A stretch of 64,000 bases of DNA, taken from assembly GCA_021828865.1 (NCBI GenBank), contig JAJZCW010000001.1, forward strand, positions 143,851-207,850. Direction: 5' to 3'. The position numbers and the translations under genes were made by a program. The notes beneath the pieces are model-generated. The model was given only the letters and a program-made list of their open reading frames with translations. It was not told where the DNA came from and ran no database searches. Of the stretch, positions 62,731-64,000 are shown one piece after another (positions within the stretch are counted from its first letter, which is position 1; each line of letters opens with the position of its first letter). Origin of the DNA: Bacillota bacterium. GTDB lineage: Bacteria > Bacillota > Bacilli > Alicyclobacillales > SLC66.

Positions 62731-63618
62731 TTAATGGTTACGGTCGCGTAGAAAATTTGCGAGTTCAATCAGCAGCGCTTTGGAGTGATTTAGCCGATGA
62801 GTTTCGTTGATTACACCTATCGCTGCATCCGTTAGTTGTCTGACCAATTGTTGGGAGACTTCCACCCCATACAAAGCAGGATAGGTAGCTTTTTGCAACT
62901 TGGCATCCACACCTGCAGTTTTGCCAAGTATCGCCGTGTCGCCAACAACATCAAGTATGTCGTCGACAATTTGAAAAGCCAGCCCAATCGATTCACCGTA
63001 ACTTGAAAGCCGCTGCATGGTTTCTTCATCCACTTGTGCCGCATGCCCAGGTAGAAGGACAGCCGCTCGAATTAACGCCCCTGTTTTATGCTGATGAATA
63101 AAATTCACACGCTCTTCTTCACCTAGCTTCCCCTCTTCCAGCATATCCGCTACTTGGCCGCCAACCATACCCGTTGCGCCAGATGCTACCGCCAGTTCCC
63201 GAATCATCGCGATCACTGCCCGGGCCGGCAAAGGAGAATCAGTAATGGCCTGAAATGCCATGGTCAATAAGGCATCTCCCGCCAAAATGGCGGTGGCCTC
63301 ACCAAACACCTTATGATTGGTCGGCTTGCCACGCCTCAGGTCGTCGTTATCCATGGCAGGTAAATCATCATGAATCAAAGAATACGTATGGATCATTTCC
63401 ATTGCGCAAGCAGCCGGCAGCATAGATTCTTTAGAAAGGCCAAGTGCCTCACCCACCATTAAGATCAGTGCAGGGCGTAAACGCTTACCGCCTGAAAAGA
63501 CACTGTAGCGCATTGACTCAAAAAGTGGAGCGAGATAAGCATTCTGGTCCAGTGGCAACCATCTGTCCATCGCTGATTCAACAAGCTGCGAGGTGTCTGC
63601 CAAGAATTGATCCAGCAT
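62731..63618 (-). CDS. ispA: Polyprenyl synthetase, farnesyl diphosphate synthase type
   Basis: 295 residues. The two aspartate-rich motifs, DDLPAMDND and DDILD, bind the diphosphate of the allylic substrate and isopentenyl diphosphate. Also GGKRLRPAL and the HKTGALIRAA segment. Condenses isoprenoid units to farnesyl (or geranylgeranyl) diphosphate, downstream of dxs. ATG overlaps no neighbour but starts immediately after the xseB stop. Confidence 0.93.
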   Translation of the reverse strand: MLDQFLADTSQLVESAMDRWLPLDQNAYLAPLFESMRYSVFSGGKRLRPALILMVGEALGLSKESMLPAACAMEMIHTYSLIHDDLPAMDNDDLRRGKPTNHKVFGEATAILAGDALLTMAFQAITDSPLPARAVIAMIRELAVASGATGMVGGQVADMLEEGKLGEEERVNFIHQHKTGALIRAAVLLPGHAAQVDEETMQRLSSYGESIGLAFQIVDDILDVVGDTAILGKTAGVDAKLQKATYPALYGVEVSQQLVRQLTDAAIGVINETHRLNHSKALLIELANFLRDRNH

Positions 63619-63619
63619 T

Positions 63620-63880
63620 TCACACGTCCTCTACTTCAAAAGCTTCAAATTCTGTCGCCTTTTCGTCGGCCAACACTTTTTCCACTTTCTGTTCTGCCGC
63701 TGTCAATTTTTCCCGGCACACTTTTGCCAACTGCATGCCGACTCGATATTGGTCGATCGCCTGATCTAGCGACAAGTCGCCATTTTCAAGTGACTGTACC
63801 ACCTCTTCTAGTTGCTCCAGCGCTTTTTCAAACGGTAACTCTTCCACTTTCACTTCTTCATTCCCGTTCACGATGCTCAT
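63620..63880 (-). CDS. xseB: Exodeoxyribonuclease VII small subunit
   Basis: About 86 residues. The core FEKALEQLEEVVQSLENGDLSLDQAIDQYRVGMQLAK is the signature three-helix fold of XseB; a short acidic tail follows. The upstream part of the open frame lies inside xseA, so ATG at 63880 is used; it overlaps the xseA end by 23 bases. Confidence 0.93.
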   Translation of the reverse strand: MSIVNGNEEVKVEELPFEKALEQLEEVVQSLENGDLSLDQAIDQYRVGMQLAKVCREKLTAAEQKVEKVLADEKATEFEAFEVEDV

Positions 63881-64000
63881 GCACCCCCCAAACTTGACAA
63901 TCAAGCCATCCATCGGAAAGTTCCACATTGACGGTATCGCCTGGTTGAATTTGATTGATCGATGATACGACTGAAGGCGCATCTCGCTCAAACACCACTG
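63858..64000 (-). CDS. xseA: Exodeoxyribonuclease VII large subunit, C-terminal fragment (cut by window edge)
   Basis: The last 46 or so residues are visible, reading INQIQPGDTVNVELSDGWL near the end, a segment typical of the XseA C-terminus before the stop. The frame closes with TGA at 63860-63858. The rest of the gene lies beyond the window. Overlap with xseB implies translational coupling. Confidence 0.85.
   Translation of the reverse strand, partial: VVFERDAPSVVSSINQIQPGDTVNVELSDGWLDCQVWGVHEHRERE

Noticed and set aside
1-64000. CRISPR arrays, insertion sequences, prophage, tRNA or rRNA genes
   Set aside because: No regularly spaced repeats, transposase or integrase genes, or structural RNA sequences were found in the window.

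Overview
The window is a stretch of chromosome from an endospore-forming Gram-positive bacterium of the class Bacilli. Spo0A, SpoIVB, spore photoproduct lyase, a DUF1657 protein and YjcZ-type mini-proteins show that it sporulates. The right end carries the xseA-xseB-ispA-dxs-tlyA-nadK-argR-recN-spoIVB-spo0A string typical of spore formers. Moderate GC, an orphan QcrA-type Rieske protein and general gene content suggest a relative of Alicyclobacillaceae; that placement is inference. Almost all of the sequence is coding, no intergenic stretch exceeds about 300 bases, and no rRNA, tRNA, insertion sequence, prophage or CRISPR array was seen.

Layout. 1-2.5 kb: leucine dehydrogenase (cut by the window edge) behind a sigma-54 promoter with two palindromic upstream sites, next to its likely BkdR-type activator. 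2.6-5.5 kb: a divergent molybdenum-cofactor cluster (mogA and moaC on one side, a MoaD-MoaE fusion and moeB on the other). 5.5-9 kb: a small unknown protein, an MBL-fold hydrolase and a membrane-anchored GH18 protein. 8-11 kb: HisD-like, HisB-like and HAD phosphatase genes in one tight operon, with altered residues at metal-binding positions. 11-14 kb: thioesterase, LysR regulator, SDR and an orphan Rieske protein. 14-18.7 kb: a nucleoside-type BMP ABC importer. 19-20.6 kb: an acyl-CoA ligase with a probable CcpA site. 20.6-21.5 kb: three spore-type mini-genes. 21.6-26.5 kb: one compact operon (two MaoC dehydratases, SDR, nicotinamidase, pgi, cysteine synthase, OsmC). 26.6-39.2 kb: an rRNA methyltransferase, then ABC ATPase-addB-addA-metH. 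39.3-43.8 kb: a large unknown membrane protein, a PHS-type MFS transporter and splB. 43.9-53.6 kb: aconitase, small proteins, a degenerate GGDEF-EAL protein, D,D-carboxypeptidase, quinone oxidoreductase, Ogt, a CwlO-like endopeptidase and perR. 53.8-64 kb: the spo0A-to-xseA region.

Regulation visible in the DNA includes a sigma-54 promoter with enhancer-like sites, a sigma-H-like spo0A promoter with an embedded 0A box, a Per box over perR's own promoter, a cre-like site before the acyl-CoA ligase, and a 16-bp motif shared by the his-like and MaoC operons. Many genes start at GTG or TTG placed correctly behind a Shine-Dalgarno sequence, and two (the EAL protein and recN) appear to need ATT and CTG starts.

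The strongest candidate for something not yet described is the HisD-HisB-HAD trio. It retains a dehydratase, phosphatase and dehydrogenase scaffold, but the metal and substrate positions have changed in both His-family enzymes.
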